Below, piece by piece: positions 1-5,462 of a stretch of 12,137 nt of DNA. Each line of letters opens with the position of its first letter. Position 1 is the stretch's first letter. The DNA lies in assembly GCA_046153875.1 (NCBI GenBank), contig JBJXFE010000044.1, positions 1 through 12,137 on the forward strand, given 5' to 3'. The notes under the pieces are model-generated. The model was not told the origin of the DNA and ran no database searches. It saw only the letters and a list, made by a program, of their open reading frames with translations. This DNA comes from JBJXFE01 sp046153875 (GTDB lineage Bacteria > Planctomycetota > Phycisphaerae > Phycisphaerales > UBA1924). The translations under genes were made by a program, and so were the position numbers.

Positions 1-1175
1 GCAGCGGCATCCCCGAGCCGTTCGCCTTTGTCTACGCGCTGAGCGCGCGGCCGCACGCTCTGAAGGGATACCCGCCGGGCTTGTACCTCGGAGGCAACTT
101 CTTCGCGATCGGCGCTTTGCAGACCCGGTCGCTCGGCCGGTGGAGCGACCACGAATGGAGCACCCTGGCCGGCTGGGCGCCGACGCAGCCGAACGGCGCC
201 GACATCCGGTCGCTGAGAGCGTACGCGAGCCCGGCGCAGCCCACGAGCCCCTCCGAGCTCGTCGTGGGGGGGGCGTATGTGCTGGAGACGAACCCTGTGA
301 CTTGGGGGATCGGCCGTTGGAACGGCACGACGTGGAGCAGCTTGGGCGTGCAGATTGGTGTCAAAGGCACGACCATCTACGACGACGACGGGCGCGGCCC
401 GCGCCCTGCGGGCCTGTACGTGATCGGGAACCTTCCCAACGGCATCGCCCGCTGGGACGGACAGAACTGGGAGCCGCTCGGGTCGGGCCTGAACACATCG
501 CCCGGCTTCGCCCTCTGCGTCTTCGACGAGGACGGGCCGGGACCGCAGCGTGAATCGCTCTTCGTCGGCGGCTCGTTCAGCCACGCGGGCGGCGTTCTCG
601 TCAACGGCCTGGCGCGGTGGGACGGGTTGCAGTGGTCCGCGGTGCCGGGCTGGTACGGCGGCGCGGTCGAAGCGATGGCGGTCTTCGACGACGACGGGCC
701 GGGGCCGAACAAGCCCGCGCTCTTCGTGGGCGGCATCGTCACTCAAGTCGCCGGGATGCCGTCCTCGGCGCTCGTGAAGTGGGACGGGCGGACGTGGAAC
801 ACGTTGCAGGGCGGCGTCACCGGCTTCCCCGTGTTCTCCGAGGTCAAGTCGCTCGGGGTCTACGACGAGGACGGAGCCGGCCCCAACCCCGGCGGCCTCT
901 ACGTCGGCGGGTACTTCTTCTTCACCGGCACCGGAATCCCCGCCAAGGGGCTGGCCCGCTGGGGCTGCCCGCTGCCGCCCGCGTGCTTCGCAAACTGCAC
1001 GCGCGACTTCCACCCGATCACGGGCGCTCACATCCTGAGCGTCGCCGACTTCGGGTGCTTCCAGACGAAGTACGTCCTGGGCGACCTGCTCTCCGCCGAT
1101 TGCAACGCCAGCGGCACGCTCACGGTCGCCGACTTCGGGTGCTTCCAGGGGAAGTACGTGCTGGGGTGTCCGTAG
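1..1175 (+). CDS. Secreted beta-propeller-like repeat protein with C-terminal dockerin-like EF-hand tail (5' end cut off by window)
   Basis: The frame is open from base 3 to the TAG at 1173-1175 (390 residues visible), so the true start and any signal peptide lie outside the window. About six units of roughly 50-60 residues are visible, each with a (L/F)(Y/F)VGG strand, an ARWDG or RWNG motif, a W-x-x-L strand and an acidic turn such as FDDDGPGP or YDEDGAGP. This suggests propeller blades, although I recognise no enzyme motif. The last about 55 residues form a dockerin-like tail. Its second loop, DCNASGTLTVAD, fits a 12-residue EF-hand loop, and the protein ends GCFQGKYVLGCP. The first loop is degenerate, with an insertion around RDFHPITGAHILSVAD. 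Secretion is inferred from the family type and cysteine content. The partial gene at the other end of the window belongs to the same family. A G8 run at 266-273 lies in frame inside the coding sequence. Confidence 0.85.
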   Translation, partial: SGIPEPFAFVYALSARPHALKGYPPGLYLGGNFFAIGALQTRSLGRWSDHEWSTLAGWAPTQPNGADIRSLRAYASPAQPTSPSELVVGGAYVLETNPVTWGIGRWNGTTWSSLGVQIGVKGTTIYDDDGRGPRPAGLYVIGNLPNGIARWDGQNWEPLGSGLNTSPGFALCVFDEDGPGPQRESLFVGGSFSHAGGVLVNGLARWDGLQWSAVPGWYGGAVEAMAVFDDDGPGPNKPALFVGGIVTQVAGMPSSALVKWDGRTWNTLQGGVTGFPVFSEVKSLGVYDEDGAGPNPGGLYVGGYFFFTGTGIPAKGLARWGCPLPPACFANCTRDFHPITGAHILSVADFGCFQTKYVLGDLLSADCNASGTLTVADFGCFQGKYVLGCP

Positions 1176-1180
1176 GGAAG

Positions 1181-1259
1181 GGACGAAGGGACGAAGGGAC
1201 GGAGGGACGGAGGGACCCGCCGCGGCGGGTGAACTGCGGGACGAAGGGACGGAGGGACT
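1181..1259. repeat. Octamer tandem-repeat array (GGACGAAG/GGACGGAG) interrupted by a palindrome
   Basis: Four head-to-tail octamers lie at 1181-1212: GGACGAAG twice, then GGACGGAG twice. They are followed by a partial unit running into the palindrome at 1215-1230, and then two more units at 1239-1254 and a decayed one to about 1259. The array fills the gap between the stop of the left repeat protein and the convergent membrane-protein gene. It does not keep a codon period, and no gene is supported here. It looks like a simple-sequence repeat of the kind scattered between genes in some bacteria. Confidence 0.8.
1215..1230. repeat. 16-nt perfect palindrome, REP-like copy 1
   Basis: The sequence ACCCGCCGCGGCGGGT reads the same on both strands. 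The identical 16-mer recurs at 5417-5432 inside a longer palindrome, also between genes. It sits between two convergent genes and could fold into a hairpin on either transcript. No T-run follows it, so a classical intrinsic terminator is not supported. Confidence 0.7.
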
Positions 1260-1271
1260 GAAGCCGCGGCC

Positions 1272-1610
1272 CTACTCCGTCATCGGCACGATCGCGGGCA
1301 TGACGTGCCCGACGAAGAGGTAGCTGGCGATCCCGAGCAGGATCATCGCCCCCACGATCTGGGCGGTCATCGCCGCCACGCCGCGCCAGTACCGATCGAG
1401 CGTCGGCAGGCGCACGGCCTTGTAGGTCACGCTGATCCCGAAGGCCAGGGGGATGAGGAAGAGCCACCACGCCGCGTGCAGGTCGAGCGGGTCGAGGAAC
1501 GGGCGCCACGACTCGGCCAGTGCCCATGTCCCGGCGAAGGCCGGACCGCCGGCCGCGCCCGCCACCGACGCCACCGCTGCCGCCGCCGCCATCTCGGCCA
1601 GCGCGGGCAT
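1272..1610 (-). CDS. Small membrane protein of unknown function, second gene of a pair
   Basis: This is a 112-residue protein that I cannot assign to a named family. Residues about 48-66 (WWLFLIPLAFGISVTYKAV) and about 80-105 (rich in I, L, A and G, ending ASYLFVGHVMPAIV) look like two membrane spans. The alanine-rich start (MAAAAAVASVAGAAGG) could be a third hydrophobic stretch. Between the spans is a charged loop, RLPTLDRYWRG. I chose the ATG at 1610-1608 because it overlaps the upstream stop by one base (TGATG), a usual sign of translational coupling; a GTG codon directly before it (1613) is an alternative. The tight coupling implies that the two products work together or in the same membrane. 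Confidence is high for the gene and nil for its function. Confidence 0.75.
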   Translation of the reverse strand: MPALAEMAAAAAVASVAGAAGGPAFAGTWALAESWRPFLDPLDLHAAWWLFLIPLAFGISVTYKAVRLPTLDRYWRGVAAMTAQIVGAMILLGIASYLFVGHVMPAIVPMTE

Positions 1611-2227
1611 CACGCGGCCGCTCCGGGCCGGGGCGCCACCGCCCGCGCGTGGTAGAACGCATCGATGATCACGATCAGGTTAAGCATCCCCGCGATGGTC
1701 GCGAACAGCGTGCCCAGCTCGTTCATGCGCCCCAGCGACTTGGAGTTGGGCGGGCGGGCGCCCGGGGCGTTGACGGCCGGGAGGCCGGACGGGTCGCGGG
1801 CCTCGGTGGGGAGCGCCGAGCGGTACGAGTAACGCTCCTTCGCGTGGACGCTCTGGATGTTCGCGGGCTCACGGATCTTGCAGAACTCCTGGTGGTAGTA
1901 GTCCACGCCGAAGGCGACCGGGCCGACCATGGCCTGCCCGATGAACCAGATCGGGTCTTCCTTGCGGTCGATCGCGTCGATGCCGCCGATGAGCATGCCG
2001 CCCAGGAACAGCCCGAGGACCCCCGCGCCGATGAGCACGCCCCGGCGGCGCTCGCCGAGCACGACGTGCCCCGCGCCGGGGAGCAGGATCGCCAGGAGCC
2101 CGGCCAGCGGCTCGAACCGCTCCGGGCCGAGCACCGGCCCCTGCGCTTCGGCGGCGGGCGGCGCGCCCGCCGGGACCGTGGCGGGCACGGCGGAACCGGA
2201 CGGGCTGGGTGCGGGCGGGATGGGCAT
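1610..2227 (-). CDS. Membrane protein of unknown function (TM2/DUF6677-like glycine-rich hairpin), first gene of a pair
   Basis: This is a 205-residue protein. A proline/alanine-rich, probably disordered N-terminus (1-30) is followed by a hydrophobic, glycine-rich stretch at about 39-81. That stretch contains the motif LPGAGHVVLGERRRG and reads as two membrane spans around a short basic turn, reminiscent of TM2-type and planctomycete DUF6677-type proteins (recalled resemblance, not searched). A hydrophilic middle region contains VDYYHQEFCKIREP and KERYSYRSALPTEARDP. A last span lies at about 170-192 (LFATIAGMLNLIVIIDAFYHA). I prefer the ATG at 2227. A TTG nine codons upstream (2254) is in frame, and neither has a clear Shine-Dalgarno sequence. 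The stop overlaps the ATG of the next gene, so the two are probably co-transcribed. The biochemical role is unknown. Confidence 0.75.
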   Translation of the reverse strand: MPIPPAPSPSGSAVPATVPAGAPPAAEAQGPVLGPERFEPLAGLLAILLPGAGHVVLGERRRGVLIGAGVLGLFLGGMLIGGIDAIDRKEDPIWFIGQAMVGPVAFGVDYYHQEFCKIREPANIQSVHAKERYSYRSALPTEARDPSGLPAVNAPGARPPNSKSLGRMNELGTLFATIAGMLNLIVIIDAFYHARAVAPRPGAAA

Positions 2228-2330
2228 GAAAAAACCGCGCGGTGGCGTGGACAACCCGGGAAAAGGTCGGGCCTACTGTAGCGCCCCTTCCCCCGCCGCC
2301 CGGCGCGGCGCGCGACGGTCGCGGGGGATG

Positions 2331-2358
2331 TTGACAGCCGGGCCGCGGACTGTAGTGT
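2331..2358 (+). promoter_or_regulatory. Predicted sigma70-type promoter for the acidic-protein gene
   Basis: A consensus -35 box TTGACA (2331-2336) is separated by 16 bases from TAGTGT (2353-2358), a plausible -10 box for a high-GC genome, with a TG just before it. It lies about 100 bases upstream of the ATG at 2460 and faces right. It could drive the acidic protein and possibly the genes behind it. This is a motif match only. Confidence 0.5.
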
Positions 2359-2378
2359 ACCGCGCAATCGCATCGGCC

Positions 2379-2402
2379 CCGCGCGTTGGAGCGATCGCGC
2401 GG
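2379..2402 (+). other. Predicted hairpin in the 5' leader of the acidic-protein gene
   Basis: CCGCGCG (2379-2385) and CGCGCGG (2396-2402) are perfect inverted repeats around a 10-base loop. A smaller possible stem follows (GACCG at 2402-2406, CGGTC at 2414-2418). They lie between the predicted promoter and the start codon, so the leader RNA may be structured. I recognise no riboswitch class, and GC-rich DNA makes such stems common by chance. Confidence 0.3.
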
Positions 2403-2459
2403 ACCGGGTCGTTCGGTCGGGCAGCCACGGAAACGAACCCCAGGAACAGGAAGTCGACC

Positions 2460-2711
2460 ATGGTGGCGGAACTCTCTTCGGGGTGGGCGGAGCGGTGGAG
2501 CGTGATGGGTTCGGCGTCGCACGGGTCGGCGGCGGCCGCCCCGGTCCTGTACGAAGAGGACGAAGATGCCGAGGACGAGGACTTCCTCGACGGCGACGAG
2601 TTCGGCGAGGATGAGGCCCTTGAGGAAGGCGACGAGGATTTTCTCGAGGAAGACGGGGACGGGGTCGAGGAAGGCGACGATCTCGACGACGATGAGGATG
2701 AGGAGCTGTAG
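2460..2711 (+). CDS. Ultra-acidic small protein of unknown function
   Basis: This is an 83-residue protein. The first about 30 residues are mixed in character (MVAELSSGWAERWSVMGSAS, then an alanine stretch and PVLY). From there to the end, 35 of 52 residues are Asp or Glu. Hydrophobic residues recur roughly every six or seven positions (FL, F, L, FL, V, L, L), giving a motif like DEDFL with a glycine nearby. The start at 2460 is supported by AGGAAG at 2448-2453, six bases upstream, and by a good promoter further up. It cannot be an enzyme of ordinary type. Binding of cations or of basic proteins, or acting as a disordered chaperone-like tail, are guesses from composition alone. It is followed by another small plus-strand gene 60 bases downstream. 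The N-terminus has no clear signal peptide, so a cytoplasmic location is more likely. Confidence 0.7.
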   Translation: MVAELSSGWAERWSVMGSASHGSAAAAPVLYEEDEDAEDEDFLDGDEFGEDEALEEGDEDFLEEDGDGVEEGDDLDDDEDEEL

Positions 2712-2759
2712 CGTCCGGTACGCCCCTTCGGCCGGCGGACGCCAGCCGCACGCCGGATC

Positions 2760-2769
2760 GGGGGGGGGG
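2760..2769 (+). repeat. G10 homopolymer immediately before a start codon
   Basis: Ten consecutive G residues end two bases before the ATG at 2772. The tract occupies the ribosome-binding position of the next gene. Length changes by slipped-strand mispairing would alter the spacing or strength of the ribosome-binding site. The run is also a typical place for sequencing error. Confidence 0.6.
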
Positions 2770-2771
2770 CC

Positions 2772-3227
2772 ATGCCGCACGCCGCACGCGACAACGGATT
2801 CTCGGACGAGGCGGGCGTTCCCGGCGGGCCCAACGCGCGGGTTCCCGGCCCGGATCGCCGCAAGACGAGCGCCGGCAACACGACGGGGCTCGAACGCCGG
2901 CGCGGGCCGGGGCGGCGGCTCTCGGACTTCATCAAGGCCGCGGAAGAGGGCGAGATGACGCCCGAGCAGTTCCTGTTCCTCATGGCCATCGAGTCGTTCA
3001 AGCGTGCCAACGGCGTGATGTACCCGAGCTGGACGGACGTGCTCGAGGTTGTCCGCCTGCTCGGCTACCGCAAGACCATGCCCAGCGCCCTGAAGCTCGC
3101 CGCGGCCGAGGACTGGAACGAAGCCGCGGACGCGCCCTCGGGCGTACGGACCGAGCGGCAACTCCAGCGGCAGCACGAGGCCGAGGTGCTCCAGCAGCTG
3201 CGCCGCGCCGAACGCGACGCCGCCTAG
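2772..3227 (+). CDS. Conserved-looking hypothetical protein with possible helix-turn-helix-like core
   Basis: This is a 151-residue protein I cannot name. Residues 1-48 are polar, basic and probably disordered (ERRRGPGRR at 41-49). The core at about 50-105 reads as helices: RRLSDFIKAAEEGEMTPEQF, then LMAIESFKRANGVMYPSWTD, then VLEVVRLLGYRKTMPS. The order helix, YPSWTDVL, LGYRK loosely resembles the N-terminal winged-helix of LexA-type regulators, so DNA binding is a weak possibility. The C-terminus at about 126-150 (RTERQLQRQHEAEVLQQLRR) is a likely charged coiled coil. The only upstream ribosome-binding candidate is the poly-G tract. It lies 60 bases after the acidic-protein gene and 93 bases before the nuclease gene on the same strand. 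Confidence 0.7.
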   Translation: MPHAARDNGFSDEAGVPGGPNARVPGPDRRKTSAGNTTGLERRRGPGRRLSDFIKAAEEGEMTPEQFLFLMAIESFKRANGVMYPSWTDVLEVVRLLGYRKTMPSALKLAAAEDWNEAADAPSGVRTERQLQRQHEAEVLQQLRRAERDAA

Positions 3228-3253
3228 CGCCCCGCGGCGTCGGGCTTTGCGCG

Positions 3254-3294
3254 CGATGGACACTGCCCGATGGACACCGCCCGGAAGGGCGGTG
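3254..3294 (+). repeat. Tandem 14-bp duplication overlapping a GGAA-loop hairpin (REP-like)
   Basis: GATGGACAC starts at 3255 and again at 3269, giving two 14-base units of the form GATGGACACYGCCC. The second unit runs into a perfect 8-bp stem, CACCGCCC (3275-3282), with a GGAA loop and GGGCGGTG (3287-3294). The flank GGTGGCAC resembles the edge of the palindrome at 5414-5435. It lies in the leader of the nuclease gene, ending 26 bases before its ATG, and could act as an RNA stem-loop or as a REP-like element. Confidence 0.5.
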
Positions 3295-3320
3295 GCACGT
3301 CCGCGGCCGTACCATCCCGC

Positions 3321-4397
3321 ATGAAGACGCTCCTGAGCCGCGGCGTGCGCACCGCCGCGATCGTTCTCGTCGCCGGGGCCGCGCTGTGGTCCGCGGGCGA
3401 GGCCGCCGCCTGGAACGCCCACGGGCACCGGGTCATCACGCGGCTGGCGCTGGAGGGGCTGCCCGCCGACGCGCCGGCGTGGGTCCGCGACCCGGTGTTC
3501 GCGGGCATGATCGCCGAGGAATCCGTCGAGCCCGACCGGTGGCGCGGCACGCGGATGCCGCCTCTGGGCCACGAGAACGGGCCGGACCACTACCTCGACG
3601 TCGAGCTGCTCGACCAGTTCGGGCTGACGCTGGCCTCCGTTCCGAAGTACCGGTACGACTACCTGCGGGTGATGGCGATCGCCAAGCACGAGCACCCCGA
3701 GCGCGTCGAGCCCTACGACCTGGGCGACGACGACCAGCGGCAGTATGAGTGGCCCGGGTTCGCGGCCCACGCGATGACCGAGCACTACGCGAAGCTGCGG
3801 TCGAGCTTCCACACGTGGCGCGTGCTCGAGGCGATCGTCAAGGACGACCCGTCGCAGCGCGAGACCCGGGCAGCGCAGATCGAGCTGGCGCGCCTCAACG
3901 CGATCTACCACATGGGCGTGCTGAGCCACTTCGTGGGCGACATGTCGCAGCCGCTGCACGCGACGAAGCACCACCACGGGTGGGTCGGCGAGAACCCCGA
4001 CGGGTTCACCGCCGACCGCGGGTTCCATGCGTACGTGGACGGCAGGATCCTGGAGATTCACAGCCTGGATGTGGACGGCCTGCGGGCGGGGATGAGCTAC
4101 GACGTCCGCGTCAACGCGGCGGACCCGTGGGAGGACGTGATCCGCTACGTCGGGGCCACTTTCGAGAACGTCCGCCCCCTCTACGAGCTTCAGAAGTCGG
4201 GCGACCTCGAGAAGGAGCCGGGCAAGGCGCTGATCGAGGCGCGGCTGCGCGCGGGGGGGGCGATGCTGGCGGCGCTGTATACCGCGGCGTGGGAGAACAG
4301 CGCGCCGACGGACCAGGACGTGGCGAGCTTCATCCGGTTCAGCCCGCCCGAGCGGACGGAACCGGCGGGCGGGCGCGGGGTCCAACCGGGACGTTGA
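3321..4397 (+). CDS. Exported S1/P1-type zinc-dependent nuclease
   Basis: This 358-residue protein is probably a periplasmic or secreted phosphodiesterase that cuts single-stranded nucleic acid with three zinc ions. The signal peptide spans residues 1-30 (basic start, hydrophobic core, AAA just before the cut). Cleavage would leave W31 as the new N-terminus, which is diagnostic because the N-terminal Trp of this family binds zinc. Likely ligands are W31 and H36 (WNAHGH), D72, H90 (DHYLD), H203 and D207 (HFVGD), H213 (QPLH), H236 and D240 (HAYVD). Spacing matches nuclease P1 closely. The sister family, zinc-dependent phospholipase C, is less likely because it has Glu where D240 stands and the GDMSQPLH segment favours S1/P1. 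The ATG at 3321 was chosen over an in-frame ATG at 3270 because it opens a clean signal peptide. It is followed after 11 bases by the LolA-like gene. A G8 run lies at 4253-4260. Confidence 0.8.
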   Translation: MKTLLSRGVRTAAIVLVAGAALWSAGEAAAWNAHGHRVITRLALEGLPADAPAWVRDPVFAGMIAEESVEPDRWRGTRMPPLGHENGPDHYLDVELLDQFGLTLASVPKYRYDYLRVMAIAKHEHPERVEPYDLGDDDQRQYEWPGFAAHAMTEHYAKLRSSFHTWRVLEAIVKDDPSQRETRAAQIELARLNAIYHMGVLSHFVGDMSQPLHATKHHHGWVGENPDGFTADRGFHAYVDGRILEIHSLDVDGLRAGMSYDVRVNAADPWEDVIRYVGATFENVRPLYELQKSGDLEKEPGKALIEARLRAGGAMLAALYTAAWENSAPTDQDVASFIRFSPPERTEPAGGRGVQPGR

Positions 4398-4402
4398 AGG
4401 AG
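4396..4402 (+). promoter_or_regulatory. Strong ribosome-binding site for the LolA-like gene
   Basis: GAAGGAG overlaps the stop codon of the nuclease gene (TGA at 4395-4397) and lies six bases before the ATG at 4409. It fixes the start of the downstream gene and points to coupled translation of the two. Confidence 0.65.
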
Positions 4403-4408
4403 ACGGTC

Positions 4409-5401
4409 ATGCATGGACGGCGGGCCGGTCGGGTGGAACGGACGGCGATGCTGGCCGGCGTGCTCGTGAGCACGGGTTCGGCCGTCGCGCAGAAGGCCGA
4501 GCCCGAGCAGCCCCGCGACCCGGGGGGCGTGGTCGTCGCGCCCCCGCTCCACGAGCGCCCGGTGATGGAACCCTCCGGCGAGTTCAAGACCGCGGACGAG
4601 TTGCTTCGCGCGCTGGAGAGCGCCGACGCCGACCTGGTCACGCTGACCGCGACGGTCGTGCACGATACCGAATCGGCGTTCGAGGGCGACCGCCAGACGC
4701 GGATCGGCACGCTCAAGTTCCGCACGGACCCGCGCGAAGGGAAACGCCCGCTGCGGCGCTTCGCCGTCGAGTTCACCAGGCTGCACATCGGTCCGCGCCT
4801 GGAGGAGGAGCCCAAGTCGTTCGTCTTTGACGGCGAGTGGCTTGCGGAGTTCATGCCCAACGCGAAACTCTGCCTGCGCCGGCAGGTCGTCGCGCCGGGG
4901 GAGGACTTCGACCCGCTCCGGATCGGCGAGGGGCCGCTGCCGATCCCGATCGGCCAGCCGCGCGGGGACATCCTGGCGCGGTTCGATGTGGAGCTGGTCC
5001 CGCCGGCGAGCGGGATCATGCCCGAAAAGCCCGAGGACCTGCCCGACGAAGACCGCGAACGCCTTGCGCGCGTGCTGAAGTTCGCGTCGCGCGACGGGAT
5101 GCACCAGCTGCGGTTGACGCCGCGCCCGGACGCCGACGAGAACGCGGGCTTTGCTGAAATCCGGCTCTGGTATAAACGCGGCCTGTCCGGGCGGCTCCTG
5201 CCCGAGATGGTCCGGGCGGTGAAGGCCGCGGACGACGGCGACGAGGGTGACATGACGACCGTCCAACTGCTGGACGTGAAGATCAACGACGGGGCGGGTG
5301 TCGGCCCCGAGGCGTTCGACACGGCAATTCCGGAGGGTTGGAACGGTCAGGCGGAGGCTTGGCGCGAACCCGTGGGGGGCCGCGGGCCGAAGAAGAAGTA
5401 G
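4409..5401 (+). CDS. Exported LolA-like (lipoprotein-carrier fold) protein
   Basis: This is a 330-residue protein. The signal peptide lies at 1-27, with cleavage likely after SAVA. A proline-rich linker follows to about 55. From about 58 the sequence has the LolA/LolB-type layout: helix TADELLRALESADADLVTL, then strands with LTATVVHDTE, RIGTLKFR, FAVEFTRL, the VFDGEWLAEF turn (139-148) and PNAKLCLRRQVV. Proteins of this fold carry lipoproteins or other lipids through the periplasm. Planctomycetes have many divergent members whose cargo is unknown, so the role here is inferred from the fold only. A later charged insert (about 204-220) and a further beta region (IRLWYKRG, MTTVQLLDVKIND) complete the domain. 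The C-terminus ends in a basic KKK. Strong RBS coupling to the nuclease gene suggests one operon. Confidence 0.65.
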   Translation: MHGRRAGRVERTAMLAGVLVSTGSAVAQKAEPEQPRDPGGVVVAPPLHERPVMEPSGEFKTADELLRALESADADLVTLTATVVHDTESAFEGDRQTRIGTLKFRTDPREGKRPLRRFAVEFTRLHIGPRLEEEPKSFVFDGEWLAEFMPNAKLCLRRQVVAPGEDFDPLRIGEGPLPIPIGQPRGDILARFDVELVPPASGIMPEKPEDLPDEDRERLARVLKFASRDGMHQLRLTPRPDADENAGFAEIRLWYKRGLSGRLLPEMVRAVKAADDGDEGDMTTVQLLDVKINDGAGVGPEAFDTAIPEGWNGQAEAWREPVGGRGPKKK

Positions 5402-5413
5402 GAGGAACGGGTA

Positions 5414-5435
5414 GGCACCCGCCGCGGCGGGTGCC
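5414..5435. repeat. 22-nt perfect palindrome, REP-like copy 2
   Basis: The palindrome consists of the 16-mer ACCCGCCGCGGCGGGT (5417-5432) extended on both sides by GGC/GCC. It begins 13 bases after the stop of the LolA-like gene and lies 28 bases before the next start codon. The 16-mer core is identical to 1215-1230. No T-run follows, so it may partly slow transcription or stabilise the upstream mRNA rather than end the transcript. Confidence 0.7.
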
Positions 5436-5462
5436 ACAAGCCGGGGTCGAGGGCACGGACGT

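Noticed and set aside
1181..1259. Possible CRISPR array
   Set aside because: The units are 8 bases long, directly adjacent and without unique spacers.
1272..2227. Toxin-antitoxin pair, because of two small overlapping genes
   Set aside because: Both products are multi-span membrane proteins of 112 and 205 residues with no toxin or DNA-binding features.
1869..4385. Very long open frame on the minus strand (838 codons)
   Set aside because: It lies opposite four well-supported plus-strand or minus-strand genes, has a composition rich in Arg, Pro and Ala typical of antisense frames in high-GC DNA, and shows no domain.
3321..4397. Zinc-dependent phospholipase C rather than nuclease
   Set aside because: The ligand pattern ends in HAYVD with Asp and contains GDMSQPLH, which fits S1/P1 better than PLC; PLC stays a minor alternative.
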